Made by a program: the position numbers and the translations under genes. From Henriciella marina DSM 19595 (GTDB lineage: Bacteria; Pseudomonadota; Alphaproteobacteria; Caulobacterales; Hyphomonadaceae): a stretch of 64,000 bases of DNA. Positions 41,383 to 50,169 of the stretch are shown piece by piece (position 1 is the stretch's first letter; the number at the start of each line of letters is the position of its first letter). The stretch spans positions 3,162,001 through 3,226,000 of the forward strand of contig NZ_AQXT01000002.1 in assembly GCF_000376805.1 (NCBI RefSeq), in the 5' to 3' direction. The notes under the pieces were generated by a model. The model did no database searches and was not told where the DNA came from. It was given only the letters and a program-made list of their open reading frames with translations.

Positions 41383-42510
41383 TCAGGCAGTCGCGCTGAG
41401 CCGGGCGGCAAGCTCTGCATGACCCTCGACCATTCGGATGATCTGATCTGGGTCTGGCAACAGGCTGTCATTGCCTTCCTCATGCGTACCGCCAAGGACC
41501 AGTCCGGTCTTGCGCGGAAACATGTAGAGGACCCCGGTCGAGGTCGGGGCGACATAGGAATAATTGATGTCCGGCTGGGGCAGGAGGTGGCTTAGCTGGC
41601 CCTTCACCGGCACCAGCGTGTCATCCCCGAAAAGCGTTGAGGCGCCGAGACCGGTACAGTTCACGATGACACGTTCGTCCAGTGCCAGAATGTCTTCCAG
41701 CGAGGCGAAATGCACGCGTTCAGTGCGCGCACCGGCGAGCTGCGCGTCTTTCAGAATGGCATCGAGGTAATAGTCGGGGTCGATGATCATCGCCTTGAAC
41801 CGCTCCTCATAGGCATAGCCGAAGAGGGTGTTCTCGCGGGATATGCGAAGATCGGGATAGATATCGTCGCCGCCGGGAAGCTCATGGCGCTCCGCTGGAA
41901 CGCGTCGCCCGAGCTGGTGATGATCAGTCCAGTAGACCCCGTAACCCGGCCGGTTCACATAAGGCAGGAAGCCGTAATAGGCGAGACGGATGAGCTTGCG
42001 GTTCATGGCCAGCCAATCCTGGCTGACAGCCGAACGGTCGAAATAGCCGGTCGGCATCCAGAGGACGCCAGCGACGTTTGACGTCGTGTGCGGCGGGAGC
42101 TGTTCGGCATACATGGTGACGTTGTGCCCGCGCCGCGCCAGAATCAGCGCCGCCGTCAGCCCCTGCACCCCGCAGCCAAGCACCGCAATATCGCGCGCCC
42201 CTGTCGCGGTCGCCTCATCGGCAGCGACAGAGGCCGTGCCCCAGGACATGGTCACGCCGCAGCCGCCATGACCGTAATTGTGGATCACGGTTTTCTCGCC
42301 GATTGTTTCCGCCTCGAGCCGGTAACCGATTGGGCGGTATGGCCTGAGGCCAACTACGGTCCGGGTCACGCGCGACAGCGACGACTGGACGGGCGTATAG
42401 TGAGCGTAGGGCGCCGTTGCTTCGGGCTGGAGAATCTCCGCAGCCGGGTGGGTCGCGCAGGCGCCCAGCGTGGCAAGACCGAGGCTGCTCACAAAGTCGC
42501 GTCGCCGCAT
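41383..42510 (-). CDS. D-amino-acid-oxidase-like FAD protein, circularly permuted, Tat/lipoprotein signal
   Basis: A 375-residue protein with a twin-arginine start MRRRDFVSSLGLATLGAC, so it is exported folded and perhaps lipidated. It contains every piece of the DAAO family but in changed order. GLRPYRPIGYRLE and IHNYGHGGCGVTMSWG, normally the C-terminal end, come first (54-91); the FAD-binding IAVLGCGVQGLTAALILARRG (split here at its motif, GCGVQG 112-117) follows, then TTSNVAGVLWMP, the middle domain, and CTGLGAS / LVPVKGQLSHLL, LGGTHEEGN. The chain ends just where a normal DAAO would continue into GLRP. The start MRRRDF was preferred over one 22 codons upstream. Likely a periplasmic D-amino acid or related oxidase/dehydrogenase. 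Confidence 0.88.
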   Translation of the reverse strand: MRRRDFVSSLGLATLGACATHPAAEILQPEATAPYAHYTPVQSSLSRVTRTVVGLRPYRPIGYRLEAETIGEKTVIHNYGHGGCGVTMSWGTASVAADEATATGARDIAVLGCGVQGLTAALILARRGHNVTMYAEQLPPHTTSNVAGVLWMPTGYFDRSAVSQDWLAMNRKLIRLAYYGFLPYVNRPGYGVYWTDHHQLGRRVPAERHELPGGDDIYPDLRISRENTLFGYAYEERFKAMIIDPDYYLDAILKDAQLAGARTERVHFASLEDILALDERVIVNCTGLGASTLFGDDTLVPVKGQLSHLLPQPDINYSYVAPTSTGVLYMFPRKTGLVLGGTHEEGNDSLLPDPDQIIRMVEGHAELAARLSATA

Positions 42511-42688
42511 AGAAACCCTCGTCTTTCGCTTTCGCCCCGTCGGCGCGACACTGCCCTCAGCATTGATAGAGGGCAAGTCCGGTAAGGAGGGAATCTGGCA
42601 CCTGATCTAGCTGCATCGTCACGGCATCGGAACCGAGACCGCCATGCCCGGTTCATCAATCAGTAATGCAGTCGAAGAAGGAAATGAG

Positions 42689-42910
42689 ATGTCCAAGGGA
42701 AATGGATACAATGAAGGCGACAAGGTCGAATGGGACTGGGGCAACGGCACCGGGTCCGGCACGATCAAACAGGTCTACACCCAGAAGCGGACGGTCACGA
42801 TCAAAGGCAGCGAAATCACGCGCGACGCCAGCGAGGACGAGCCAGCCTATCTGATTGAGCAGGACGCTTCAGAAGTGTTCAAAAGCCATTCGGAAGTCCG
42901 CAAAGCCTGA
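42689..42910 (+). CDS. DUF2945 (TUDOR-like) small protein
   Basis: A 73-residue soluble protein. The family core is visible: GDKVEWDWGNGTGSGTIKQVY, then RTVTIKGSEITRDASEDEPAYLI and EVFKSHSEV at the end. DUF2945 is a small SH3/TUDOR-like beta-barrel of unknown function that is common in bacteria and fungi. ATG 42689 was used with GAAGGAAATGAG upstream; the 15-codon extension is not conserved. A bidirectional terminator follows. Confidence 0.88.
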   Translation: MSKGNGYNEGDKVEWDWGNGTGSGTIKQVYTQKRTVTIKGSEITRDASEDEPAYLIEQDASEVFKSHSEVRKA

Positions 42911-42945
42911 TGATCAGCCTCTAACGGCTCATCTCGCTTCCATAC

Positions 42946-42986
42946 AAAAAGGCCGACGCGATTGATTGCGCCGGCCTTTTGTTTTC
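42946..42986. terminator. Bidirectional terminator between DUF2945 and the acidic lipoprotein
   Basis: AAAAGGCCG (42947-42955) pairs with CGGCCTTTT (42972-42980), with a further CGC/GCG pair inside. The A run on the left and T run on the right let it serve both convergent genes. Confidence 0.85.
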
Positions 42987-43004
42987 GTTCAAGCAGAGCA
43001 GAGA

Positions 43005-43616
43005 CTATTCTTCGGTCTCGTCCTCTGCTTCACCTTCAGTCTCTTCTTCCTCTTCTGCGACTGGCTCTGGGCGGCAATCATTGACGAGGGTCTTCATCGC
43101 GTCATCAGCTGGGACGACAATCTCATCATTGCCCGACCGAACCCGGATGACGTCATTCGCGTTGACCAGCGTCGCAACGCCATTGGTTGCAGGATCAACG
43201 GAGCCGCCAATCATCGGGGTGTCCGTCTCAAGCGCGACGGCGTCTATGCTGACATTGCCAGCAGACGTCAGGAAATCGATCGTATCGCCGCCCTGGTTTT
43301 CACTGATGGCGCGCTGGATGACGAGCGAGTTGCCGTCGCCATCAATCGATTCAGAGCGGCAAATCAGGGTCAGAAGCGTTTCACCTTCAGGACCGAAGCT
43401 GACGGATGGGTCGCCTCTGTCGGTAGCTGTTGTCCAGCTGCCTTCCATGGCCTCCGGCATTTCACGGGACGTGCCGCTGCTCTCTTCAGCTGCGGCGGCC
43501 GCCTCTTCCATGGTCGGGCCGGGTGCCGGCATCGTGCCATCGGCGCCGCCATAACCGCCATCATTGCCACAGGCAGCAAGCGCCGCGGGAAGAAGTGCTA
43601 ACAGGATCAGTCTCAT
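43005..43616 (-). CDS. Acidic lipoprotein, hypothetical
   Basis: A 203-residue predicted lipoprotein (lipobox ALAACG at residues 12-16), then a Gly/Pro/Ala linker and a beta-rich domain about 55-185 with two cysteines (LICRSES and VNDCRPE) that may pair. It ends in a glutamate-rich tail (EEEEETEGEAEDETEE). No family was recognised. It stands alone, convergent with DUF2945 and divergent from purL. Confidence 0.75.
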   Translation of the reverse strand: MRLILLALLPAALAACGNDGGYGGADGTMPAPGPTMEEAAAAAEESSGTSREMPEAMEGSWTTATDRGDPSVSFGPEGETLLTLICRSESIDGDGNSLVIQRAISENQGGDTIDFLTSAGNVSIDAVALETDTPMIGGSVDPATNGVATLVNANDVIRVRSGNDEIVVPADDAMKTLVNDCRPEPVAEEEEETEGEAEDETEE

Positions 43617-43844
43617 AGAAGGTATCCTTTCGTTTCGTATCCAAGAACCACGGCATCAACGCAGAGACCACCTCGCAGGTTTCGACCAAAACAAAATTGA
43701 TGCTCTGCGTGCGGTGCTGATACCACTTCTTGCAGGCGCCCAACTGGATTGCGGCCTGCAAATCGCGCAAGAGTGCATTGTCCCGGAGCTGCGCGCCAAG
43801 TATCGAGCATTTCAAAGTTACCAATCAGGATCGAGCAAGCCAAA

Positions 43845-46157
43845 TTGACCGACACTTCTGACCTCTCGAACCGGATCGTTGACGCCATGCAGGCGCAGCA
43901 ATCCGAAACCGATGCAGCCGGCCACGGCATCAATGCCGAGGAGTGGGACCGGCTGGTGACCCGCCTGGGGCGAAACCCGAACCTTGTCGAGCTCGGCATC
44001 TATTCGGTGATGTGGTCAGAGCACTGCTCCTACAAATCCTCACGCCGTCATCTCTCGAAATTTCCGACCAAGAATGACCGGGTCATCCAGGGGCCGGGCG
44101 AGAATGCGGGCGTTATCGATATTGGCGACGGTCAGGCGGCCATCTTCAAGATGGAGTCGCATAACCATCCCTCCTACATCGAGCCCTATCAAGGCGCGGC
44201 GACCGGTGTTGGCGGCATCCTTCGCGATGTCTTCACAATGGGCGCACGGCCGATTGCGCTGGTCAATGCGCTTCGTTTTGGGTCTCCGGACCACCCAAAG
44301 ACGCGCAGCCTTGTGGCTGGCGTCGTTGCGGGCATTGGCGGCTATGGCAACTGCGTCGGTGTGCCGACCGTCGCGGGTGAGACCCAGTTCGACGAAGGTT
44401 ACAATGGTAACATCCTCGTCAATGCGATGGCGGTCGGCCTCGCAGATCAGGACAAGATTTTCTATGCGCGCGGCGCGACCCCCGGCAACCAGATATTCTA
44501 TGTCGGCTCGAAGACCGGCCGCGACGGCATTCATGGCGCGACCATGGCCTCGGCGGAATTCTCGGAAGGCGACGAGGAAAAGCGCCCCACGGTTCAGGTT
44601 GGCGACCCGTTCACCGAAAAGCTGCTGATCGAGGCCTGCCTTGAGCTGATGGCGACGGATGCAATTCAGGCGATTCAGGATATGGGCGCGGCGGGACTCA
44701 CCTCGTCCTCGGTTGAGATGGCGGCGTCAGGCGGCGAGAATGGCGAGGGCATCGGCATCGAGATGGACCTCGACAAGGTGCCCCAGCGCGAAACCGGCAT
44801 GACGGCTTATGAGATCATGCTGTCGGAGAGCCAGGAGCGGATGCTCATGGTCCTCCAGCCCGGCAAGGAAGACCTCGCCAAGGCGATCTTCGAAAAGTAC
44901 GACCTCGACGCCGAAGTGATCGGCATGACGACCGATACAGGCCGCATGGTGCTCAAACAGTTCGGGCAGACGGTGTGCGATATTCCTGTCGCGCCGCTAG
45001 CCGAAGACGCGCCGAACTATGACCGGCCATGGGTTGAGCCAAAGGTTCGCGCGCCACTCGATATGTCCAAATACCCTGAGCCAGAGGATTATGGCGAGGT
45101 GTTGCTGAAGCTCATGTCCTCACCCGACATGGCCTCCAAGCGCTGGATCTGGGAACAGTATGACCGCCATGTCATGGGCGACACGATCGACAGCTCACAG
45201 TCCATGGGCGACGCGGCCATCGTGCGTATCCACGGCACGAACAAGGCGCTGGCGATCTGCTCGGACTGCAACCCGCATTATGTTGCCGCAGACCCTTATG
45301 AGGGTGGCAAGGCGGTCGTCGCCGAAGCCTATCGCAACCTCTCTAGCGTGGGCGCGACGCCCATCGCGATCACCGACAATCTCAATTTCGGCAATCCGGA
45401 AAAGCCCGCCACGATGGGCTATATCGTCAAGGCCATCGAAGGCATGGCGGAAGCCTGCCGCGCGCTCGATTTCCCGGTCGTGTCCGGCAATGTGTCGCTT
45501 TACAATGAGACAGACGGCGTCGCCATTCCGCCAACCCCGGTCGTCGGCGGCGTGGGCCTGATCGAAGATGTGTCTAAGATTGCGACGCTGAAAGGCGCGC
45601 AGCCGGGCGATGCGATCATCCTCATCGGTGATTTCGAGAACTGCTCAATGGGCGCGTCCCTCTATGCGCGTGAGTGGCTGGGCCTCAAGGGCGAAGCGCT
45701 CGGCCCGTCTCCGCGTGTGGATCTCGCGGACGAAATCGACAATGCTGCGCTGGTTCGAAAGCTCATCCATGACGGGCTCGTCAATGCCGTTCACGATGTG
45801 AGTGACGGCGGTATCGCCTGCGCCCTCTCGGAAATCGCGCTTGCTGCCAATGCTGGCGTGAGCATCGATATCGGCGAACGTTTCGGCAAACTTTCGGCGC
45901 TCTCATTCCTGTTTGGAGAAGGAACGGCACGCTATGTCGTCGCCGCAAAGGGTGGTGAAGAGGCAGTCTTTGACCTGATCGAGGCCGAGGGCGACAAGGT
46001 GAAATGCCTCTATCTCGGCTATGTCGAAGAGGTGGGCGAACCGGAAATCAGCTTTGTTCATGACGCACAGAGCGGCGATGCGACAAGTCTTTCGCTCGAC
46101 ACCCTTCGCGAGGCCCATGAAGGCTGGCTGCCGCGCTACATGAAGGGCGAGGGCTGA
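43845..46157 (+). CDS. purL: Phosphoribosylformylglycinamidine synthase, large subunit
   Basis: Small-type PurL of about 770 residues that uses ATP and PurQ-derived ammonia to turn FGAR into FGAM. Core motifs are [62 protein letters not shown] and the second half [14 protein letters not shown]. The start is uncertain: no ATG fits. TTG 43845 (LTDTSDLSN) gives a normal-length N-terminus with AGGA some way upstream, while the first ATG (43887) would remove part of the leading helix. It is 6 kb from purQ. Confidence 0.95.
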   Translation: MTDTSDLSNRIVDAMQAQQSETDAAGHGINAEEWDRLVTRLGRNPNLVELGIYSVMWSEHCSYKSSRRHLSKFPTKNDRVIQGPGENAGVIDIGDGQAAIFKMESHNHPSYIEPYQGAATGVGGILRDVFTMGARPIALVNALRFGSPDHPKTRSLVAGVVAGIGGYGNCVGVPTVAGETQFDEGYNGNILVNAMAVGLADQDKIFYARGATPGNQIFYVGSKTGRDGIHGATMASAEFSEGDEEKRPTVQVGDPFTEKLLIEACLELMATDAIQAIQDMGAAGLTSSSVEMAASGGENGEGIGIEMDLDKVPQRETGMTAYEIMLSESQERMLMVLQPGKEDLAKAIFEKYDLDAEVIGMTTDTGRMVLKQFGQTVCDIPVAPLAEDAPNYDRPWVEPKVRAPLDMSKYPEPEDYGEVLLKLMSSPDMASKRWIWEQYDRHVMGDTIDSSQSMGDAAIVRIHGTNKALAICSDCNPHYVAADPYEGGKAVVAEAYRNLSSVGATPIAITDNLNFGNPEKPATMGYIVKAIEGMAEACRALDFPVVSGNVSLYNETDGVAIPPTPVVGGVGLIEDVSKIATLKGAQPGDAIILIGDFENCSMGASLYAREWLGLKGEALGPSPRVDLADEIDNAALVRKLIHDGLVNAVHDVSDGGIACALSEIALAANAGVSIDIGERFGKLSALSFLFGEGTARYVVAAKGGEEAVFDLIEAEGDKVKCLYLGYVEEVGEPEISFVHDAQSGDATSLSLDTLREAHEGWLPRYMKGEG

Positions 46158-46251
46158 CCGTCGGTTAGTTTTCGCGTGATTGCACGTAGGCTCGGCTGAC
46201 GCGTGGCGCGGAGCCGTGACTTCGAGCATCAGATCATAGGCTGGAGATGGG

Positions 46252-46282
46252 TCCCGGATATTTGCTTTCGCAAATTCCGGGA
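46252..46282. repeat. Palindromic intergenic repeat (CCCGGA...TCCGGG)
   Basis: CCCGGATATTTGC (46253-46265) and GCAAATTCCGGG (46270-46281) form a strong hairpin with one bulged base, flanked by GGGT and ATGACG. The form TGGGTCCCGGAT...TCCGGGATGACG resembles dispersed repeats in alphaproteobacterial intergenic DNA (recalled). No T run, so it is not a terminator. Confidence 0.55.
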
Positions 46283-46312
46283 TGACGCATCAAGTTGCCG
46301 TGCGTGAGTGGC

Positions 46313-46819
46313 TCAGCCCGGGACGAGGAAGTCCCGTTTGCCGAGCGCGACACCCTGATGACGCAGCAGGCCATAGGCGGTGGCGGCGTGGAAATGCAGA
46401 TTTGGCAGGATGAAGCGGGAAAGGTAGTCCCGGCCTTCCATCGCCATTGTGTTGTCACCCATCGGGATCTGCAGAACTTCGCGCTCATTCGCGTCGATGG
46501 CGGCGCTGTCCGTACCGTCGACAAACGCGATTGCTGATTTGCAGCGTGCGATGAGCTCATCGAACGTGGTCTCTGTGTCTGGAAAGCTCGGAAGCTCCGC
46601 GCCGGAAAGGCGGGCGGCGCCCCGTGCGGCGCCGTCGCAGGCGATCTGTACCTGGCGGGTCAGCGGATGCATGTCCGGATAGAGCCGCGCGGCGAGCAGG
46701 ACAGACCCATCGACCTTCATGGCCTCTGCATGTGCCTTGCCCTTGGCGAGGCAGCTCGCCAATGCGCCGAGCGTCTGGGTGACGGATGATTTGAGTATGC
46801 TGGAAACCGTGTCGCTCAT
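46313..46819 (-). CDS. DUF1993 family protein
   Basis: A 168-residue cytoplasmic helical protein. The family core includes LARLYPDMHPL-type text (LAARLYPDMHPLTRQVQIACDG split over the helix), TTFDELIARCKSAIAFV and the C-terminal FILPNLHFHAATAYGLLRHQG with GKRDFL. The two or three histidines in LHFHAATAY suggest a DinB-like metal-binding four-helix bundle. Function unknown. It reads divergently from the M2 peptidase gene. Confidence 0.88.
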   Translation of the reverse strand: MSDTVSSILKSSVTQTLGALASCLAKGKAHAEAMKVDGSVLLAARLYPDMHPLTRQVQIACDGAARGAARLSGAELPSFPDTETTFDELIARCKSAIAFVDGTDSAAIDANEREVLQIPMGDNTMAMEGRDYLSRFILPNLHFHAATAYGLLRHQGVALGKRDFLVPG

Positions 46820-46949
46820 GGAAATTCCTCCCTTGGAAGGCGCAGATGTGAGGCCGATGTTTCGCCTCTACAAGATGGACCAAACGAATTGTGCCCATTG
46901 ACCTTTGCCACGGCTGGCGCTTCGGTACGGCCATCATGGAGGTCCCCCG

Positions 46950-48812
46950 ATGAAAACAAGTCTTCTTTCTACCAGCGTGATCGCGCTTGGCACGGCGCTG
47001 CTTGTGTCCTGCACCAATAATTCTGGCGAACCACCGGCCGCCGAAGTGCCGACCCCGCCAATGGCGGAAGACACGGCCGACGTCGCTGAAGCGCGCGCCT
47101 TCCTTGATCGCGCCGACGCCGAACTTGGCGCGATGTCCAAGGAAATCAGCCCGGTCTTCTGGGAGCAGGCGACCAACATCACCGATGAGACCAACGCCGC
47201 AGCCGCAGAGGCCGGCGCCCGCGCGACAAAGATGGCTGTCTCGCTGGCAAACGAGTCCAAACAGTTCAAGGATGTCGACCTGCCGCCAGATCTTGCCCGC
47301 AAGATGCAGCGCCTGCAGTCCGGCGTGACGATCCCGGCGCCGTCGACCGAAGGCGCGGCTGAAGAGCTGTCGCAGATCACCACCGGTCTTGAGGCGACCT
47401 ATGGGACGGGCACGTTTACCTATAAGGGCGAGACGCTGAACCTCGATCAGCTTTCCACCATCATCGAGACGAGCCGCGATCCGGAAGAGCTGAAAGCCGT
47501 CTGGGAAGGTTGGCGCACAGTCTCTCCGCCGATGAAGGATGATTATGCCCGCATGGTGGATATCGCCAATGAAGGCGCACGCGAGCTTGGCTACGACAAT
47601 CTGAAGACGATGTGGCTGTCTAATTACGACATGCCACCGGAAGAAATGGCGGCAGAGGTCGAGCGGCTCTGGGGCCAGGTCGAGCCGCTTTACGAAGAGC
47701 TGCACTGCTATGTGCGCGCAGAACTCAACGCCGAATATGGCGATGAAGTCCAGCCGGGCACCGGTCCGATCCGGGCAGATCTGCTTGGCAATATGTGGTC
47801 GCAGGGCTGGTCGAGCATCTATCCAGTCGTCGCGTCAGAAGACCTGCCGGGGCAGGGCTATGACCTGACAGAAGAACTAGTTGAAGCCGATTATGATCCG
47901 ATCAAGATGGTTGAAACGGGCGAGGCGTTCTTCACCTCGCTTGGGCTGGCCCCGCTGCCGGAGACATTCTGGGAACGGTCAATGATCGTGCGCCCGCCTG
48001 CGCCGCGCGAAGTGGTCTGCCACGCCTCGGCCTGGGACCTCGATGACGAGGAAGACGTGCGCATCAAGATGTGTACCGAGGTCAATGCGGAAGACTTCTA
48101 CACCGTGCACCATGAGCTTGGTCACAACTTCTATCAGCGCGCCTACAAGGATCAGGACTATCTCTACAAGTCCGGTGCCCATGACGGCTTCCACGAAGCG
48201 ATTGGCGACTTTATCGGCCTGTCGATCACGCCGGTCTATCTTGAGAAAATCGGCTTGATCACCGAGGACCAGATCCCCGGTGCCGACGCCGATACAGCGC
48301 TTCTGATGAACACAGCGCTCGACAAGATCGCCTTCCTGCCATTCGCGCTGACGGTCGATAGCTGGCGCTGGGATGTGCTGGACGGCACGACGGCGCCAGA
48401 AGACTACAACTCGTCCTGGTGGGAAAAGCGCACCAGGTATCAGGGCATCGTTCCGCCGGGCCCGCGTCCGGCAGACGCCTTCGACCCGGGGGCGAAGTAT
48501 CACATCCCCGGCAACACGCCGTATCTTCGCTATTTCCTGAGCTACATCATGCAGTTCCAGTTCCACGAAGCGGCCTGTGAGCAGGCTGGCTGGGATGGCC
48601 CGCTGCATCGCTGCTCGATCTACGGGAATGAAGAGGTTGGCGCGCGCTTCAATGCGATGATGGAAATGGGGGCCTCCGAGCCTTGGCCAGACGTGCTGGA
48701 GACCTTCACCGGCACGCGCGAAATGGATGGCTCTGCGATCATCGAGTATTTCGATCCGCTGATCGGCTATCTCGAAGAGCAGAATGAAGGCCGCCGCTGC
48801 GGCTGGGAATAG
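46950..48812 (+). CDS. M2-family peptidyl-dipeptidase (ACE-like), lipoprotein
   Basis: A 620-residue relative of angiotensin-converting enzyme that removes C-terminal dipeptides. It has a signal with lipobox (LLVSC), so it is probably anchored in the envelope. The zinc site HELGH is at residues 388-392, with the third ligand glutamate in GFHEAIGDF about 20 residues later. Other ACE-like blocks are CTEVNAEDFYTVHHELG and the C-terminal FQFHEAAC. ATG 46950 with GGAGG upstream opens the signal peptide. A bidirectional terminator follows. Confidence 0.94.
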   Translation: MKTSLLSTSVIALGTALLVSCTNNSGEPPAAEVPTPPMAEDTADVAEARAFLDRADAELGAMSKEISPVFWEQATNITDETNAAAAEAGARATKMAVSLANESKQFKDVDLPPDLARKMQRLQSGVTIPAPSTEGAAEELSQITTGLEATYGTGTFTYKGETLNLDQLSTIIETSRDPEELKAVWEGWRTVSPPMKDDYARMVDIANEGARELGYDNLKTMWLSNYDMPPEEMAAEVERLWGQVEPLYEELHCYVRAELNAEYGDEVQPGTGPIRADLLGNMWSQGWSSIYPVVASEDLPGQGYDLTEELVEADYDPIKMVETGEAFFTSLGLAPLPETFWERSMIVRPPAPREVVCHASAWDLDDEEDVRIKMCTEVNAEDFYTVHHELGHNFYQRAYKDQDYLYKSGAHDGFHEAIGDFIGLSITPVYLEKIGLITEDQIPGADADTALLMNTALDKIAFLPFALTVDSWRWDVLDGTTAPEDYNSSWWEKRTRYQGIVPPGPRPADAFDPGAKYHIPGNTPYLRYFLSYIMQFQFHEAACEQAGWDGPLHRCSIYGNEEVGARFNAMMEMGASEPWPDVLETFTGTREMDGSAIIEYFDPLIGYLEEQNEGRRCGWE

Positions 48813-48834
48813 GCCCCAATTAAGCCAGACAGAT

Positions 48835-48870
48835 AAAAGCCCCGGGCGAGAGATCGTCCGGGGCTTTTTT
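48835..48870. terminator. Bidirectional terminator between M2 and M28 peptidase genes
   Basis: AAAAGCCCCGG (48835-48845) pairs with CCGGGGCTTTT (48858-48868), followed by further T on the plus strand and A on the left. It serves both convergent genes. Confidence 0.9.
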
Positions 48871-48888
48871 ATTCAGGTTCAGCTGAGT

Positions 48889-49857
48889 TCAGCCGGCCTC
48901 CTGGGCCACCCAGTCATCGGCCGCCTCTGCGACCAGAATGATCGTGTCGATCGCGCGGGCAAAGGTCTCCGGGGCGACCTTGTCAAACGTGTCGGTGACC
49001 CTGTGATAGTCGGCATGGTCTTCGACGCCGAGATAGATGATCGGAAGACCGGCGCGCAGGAAGGGTGCATGGTCCGACAGGGCCGACCAGTCCTGCTCTC
49101 CCCATTCCGGGCTGTCATGCCCGCGTTTGAGGGTGAGAGGCGTAGACGTTGCGACCCTGTCAATCAGCGGCACAAGATCTGGAAAATGGTGTGTGCCAAC
49201 CGCGAATATTTCTCCTTTGTCAGCGCGCGAAACCATGTCGAGATTGAGATTGAAGGCGACCCGGTCTTCGATGGATGGCGGCAGGTCGCGGACGAAGGCT
49301 GCCGATCCGGCAATCCCCATTTCCTCTGCATCGAAGAAGGCGAAAACGATCGTGTTTTCCGGCGGGTTCTTCTGAAACCAGGCAATGGTTTCCAGAAGGG
49401 CCGAGACGCCGGACGCATTATCGTCGGCACCGTTATAAAGGCCGTCCTCGCCTATGCCGAGATGGTCGAAATGGGCGGACATGACGATGACGGGCGCGTC
49501 CGGGCCTGCCTCGATAACGGCGAGCACGTTGGTGCCGCTGACGCTATCTTTTGCATCAGAGAAGCTGGCCGTATCAAACGGGGCGTCATAGGTGCCCGCG
49601 CTGAGCGATGGGACGCCAAGTCCCTCAAGCTGGGTGGTGATCCACTCGCGCGCCTTCAGATTGCCAGGTTCGCCGGTGCGCCGGCCCTCAAATGCGTCTG
49701 ACGACAGTGTCTCAAGCGAGGAGAGCGCCCGGTCTGCATCATGAAATTCGGGGGTATACTCGCGGTCCGCAACGGTCGCTGCCACGTTGGTGTCATGCTC
49801 GGCCGGACTGGAACAGGCGGCCAGAAACAGTCCGGCGGCAACAATACATCTGATCAT
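48889..49857 (-). CDS. M28-family aminopeptidase lipoprotein
   Basis: A 322-residue zinc exopeptidase with lipobox (LFLAAC). The co-catalytic metal ligands are all visible: AHFDHLG (His), NGADDNASGV (Asp), FFDAEEMG (Glu), LNLDMVSR (Asp) and DHADYHRVTDTFD (His). M28 enzymes such as aminopeptidase Y/S remove N-terminal residues from peptides. ATG 49857 opens the signal peptide; a start 18 codons upstream is possible. It is convergent with the M2 gene and divergent from bolA. Confidence 0.93.
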   Translation of the reverse strand: MIRCIVAAGLFLAACSSPAEHDTNVAATVADREYTPEFHDADRALSSLETLSSDAFEGRRTGEPGNLKAREWITTQLEGLGVPSLSAGTYDAPFDTASFSDAKDSVSGTNVLAVIEAGPDAPVIVMSAHFDHLGIGEDGLYNGADDNASGVSALLETIAWFQKNPPENTIVFAFFDAEEMGIAGSAAFVRDLPPSIEDRVAFNLNLDMVSRADKGEIFAVGTHHFPDLVPLIDRVATSTPLTLKRGHDSPEWGEQDWSALSDHAPFLRAGLPIIYLGVEDHADYHRVTDTFDKVAPETFARAIDTIILVAEAADDWVAQEAG

Positions 49858-49935
49858 TCGTGGGAAATCTCCATGGGACAACGCCTTGACCATACGGCCA
49901 TTGGCCGCCATGTGCGAGCGTCAAAGGAGACTGCC

Positions 49936-50169
49936 ATGGCGATGGACCGCGCGACACTCGAGACCTATTTGAACGACGCTTTTCCGGAAGCTGAAATCAT
50001 CCTGACCGATCTCGCTGGCGACGATAATCACTGGCAGGCCGAAATCGTTTCGCCGCAGTTCAAGGGCGTGCCGCGCGTGCGCCAGCATCAGATGGTCTAT
50101 GCGGCCCTTAAAGGGACGATGGGCGGAGAGCTTCACGCTCTGGCCCTGAAGACGCGCGCGCCGGACTAG
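49936..50169 (+). CDS. BolA/IbaG family protein
   Basis: A 77-residue BolA-like protein, a family that works with monothiol glutaredoxins in iron-sulfur and iron signalling. It shows LETYLNDAFPEAEIILTDLAGDD, SPQFKGVPRVRQHQMVYAAL and GGELHALALKT, with the conserved histidine in RQHQMVY. A strong AAGGAGA lies before ATG 49936. The end overlaps the PAN-domain gene by 4 bp in convergent orientation. A partner glutaredoxin is not seen here. Confidence 0.93.
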   Translation: MAMDRATLETYLNDAFPEAEIILTDLAGDDNHWQAEIVSPQFKGVPRVRQHQMVYAALKGTMGGELHALALKTRAPD

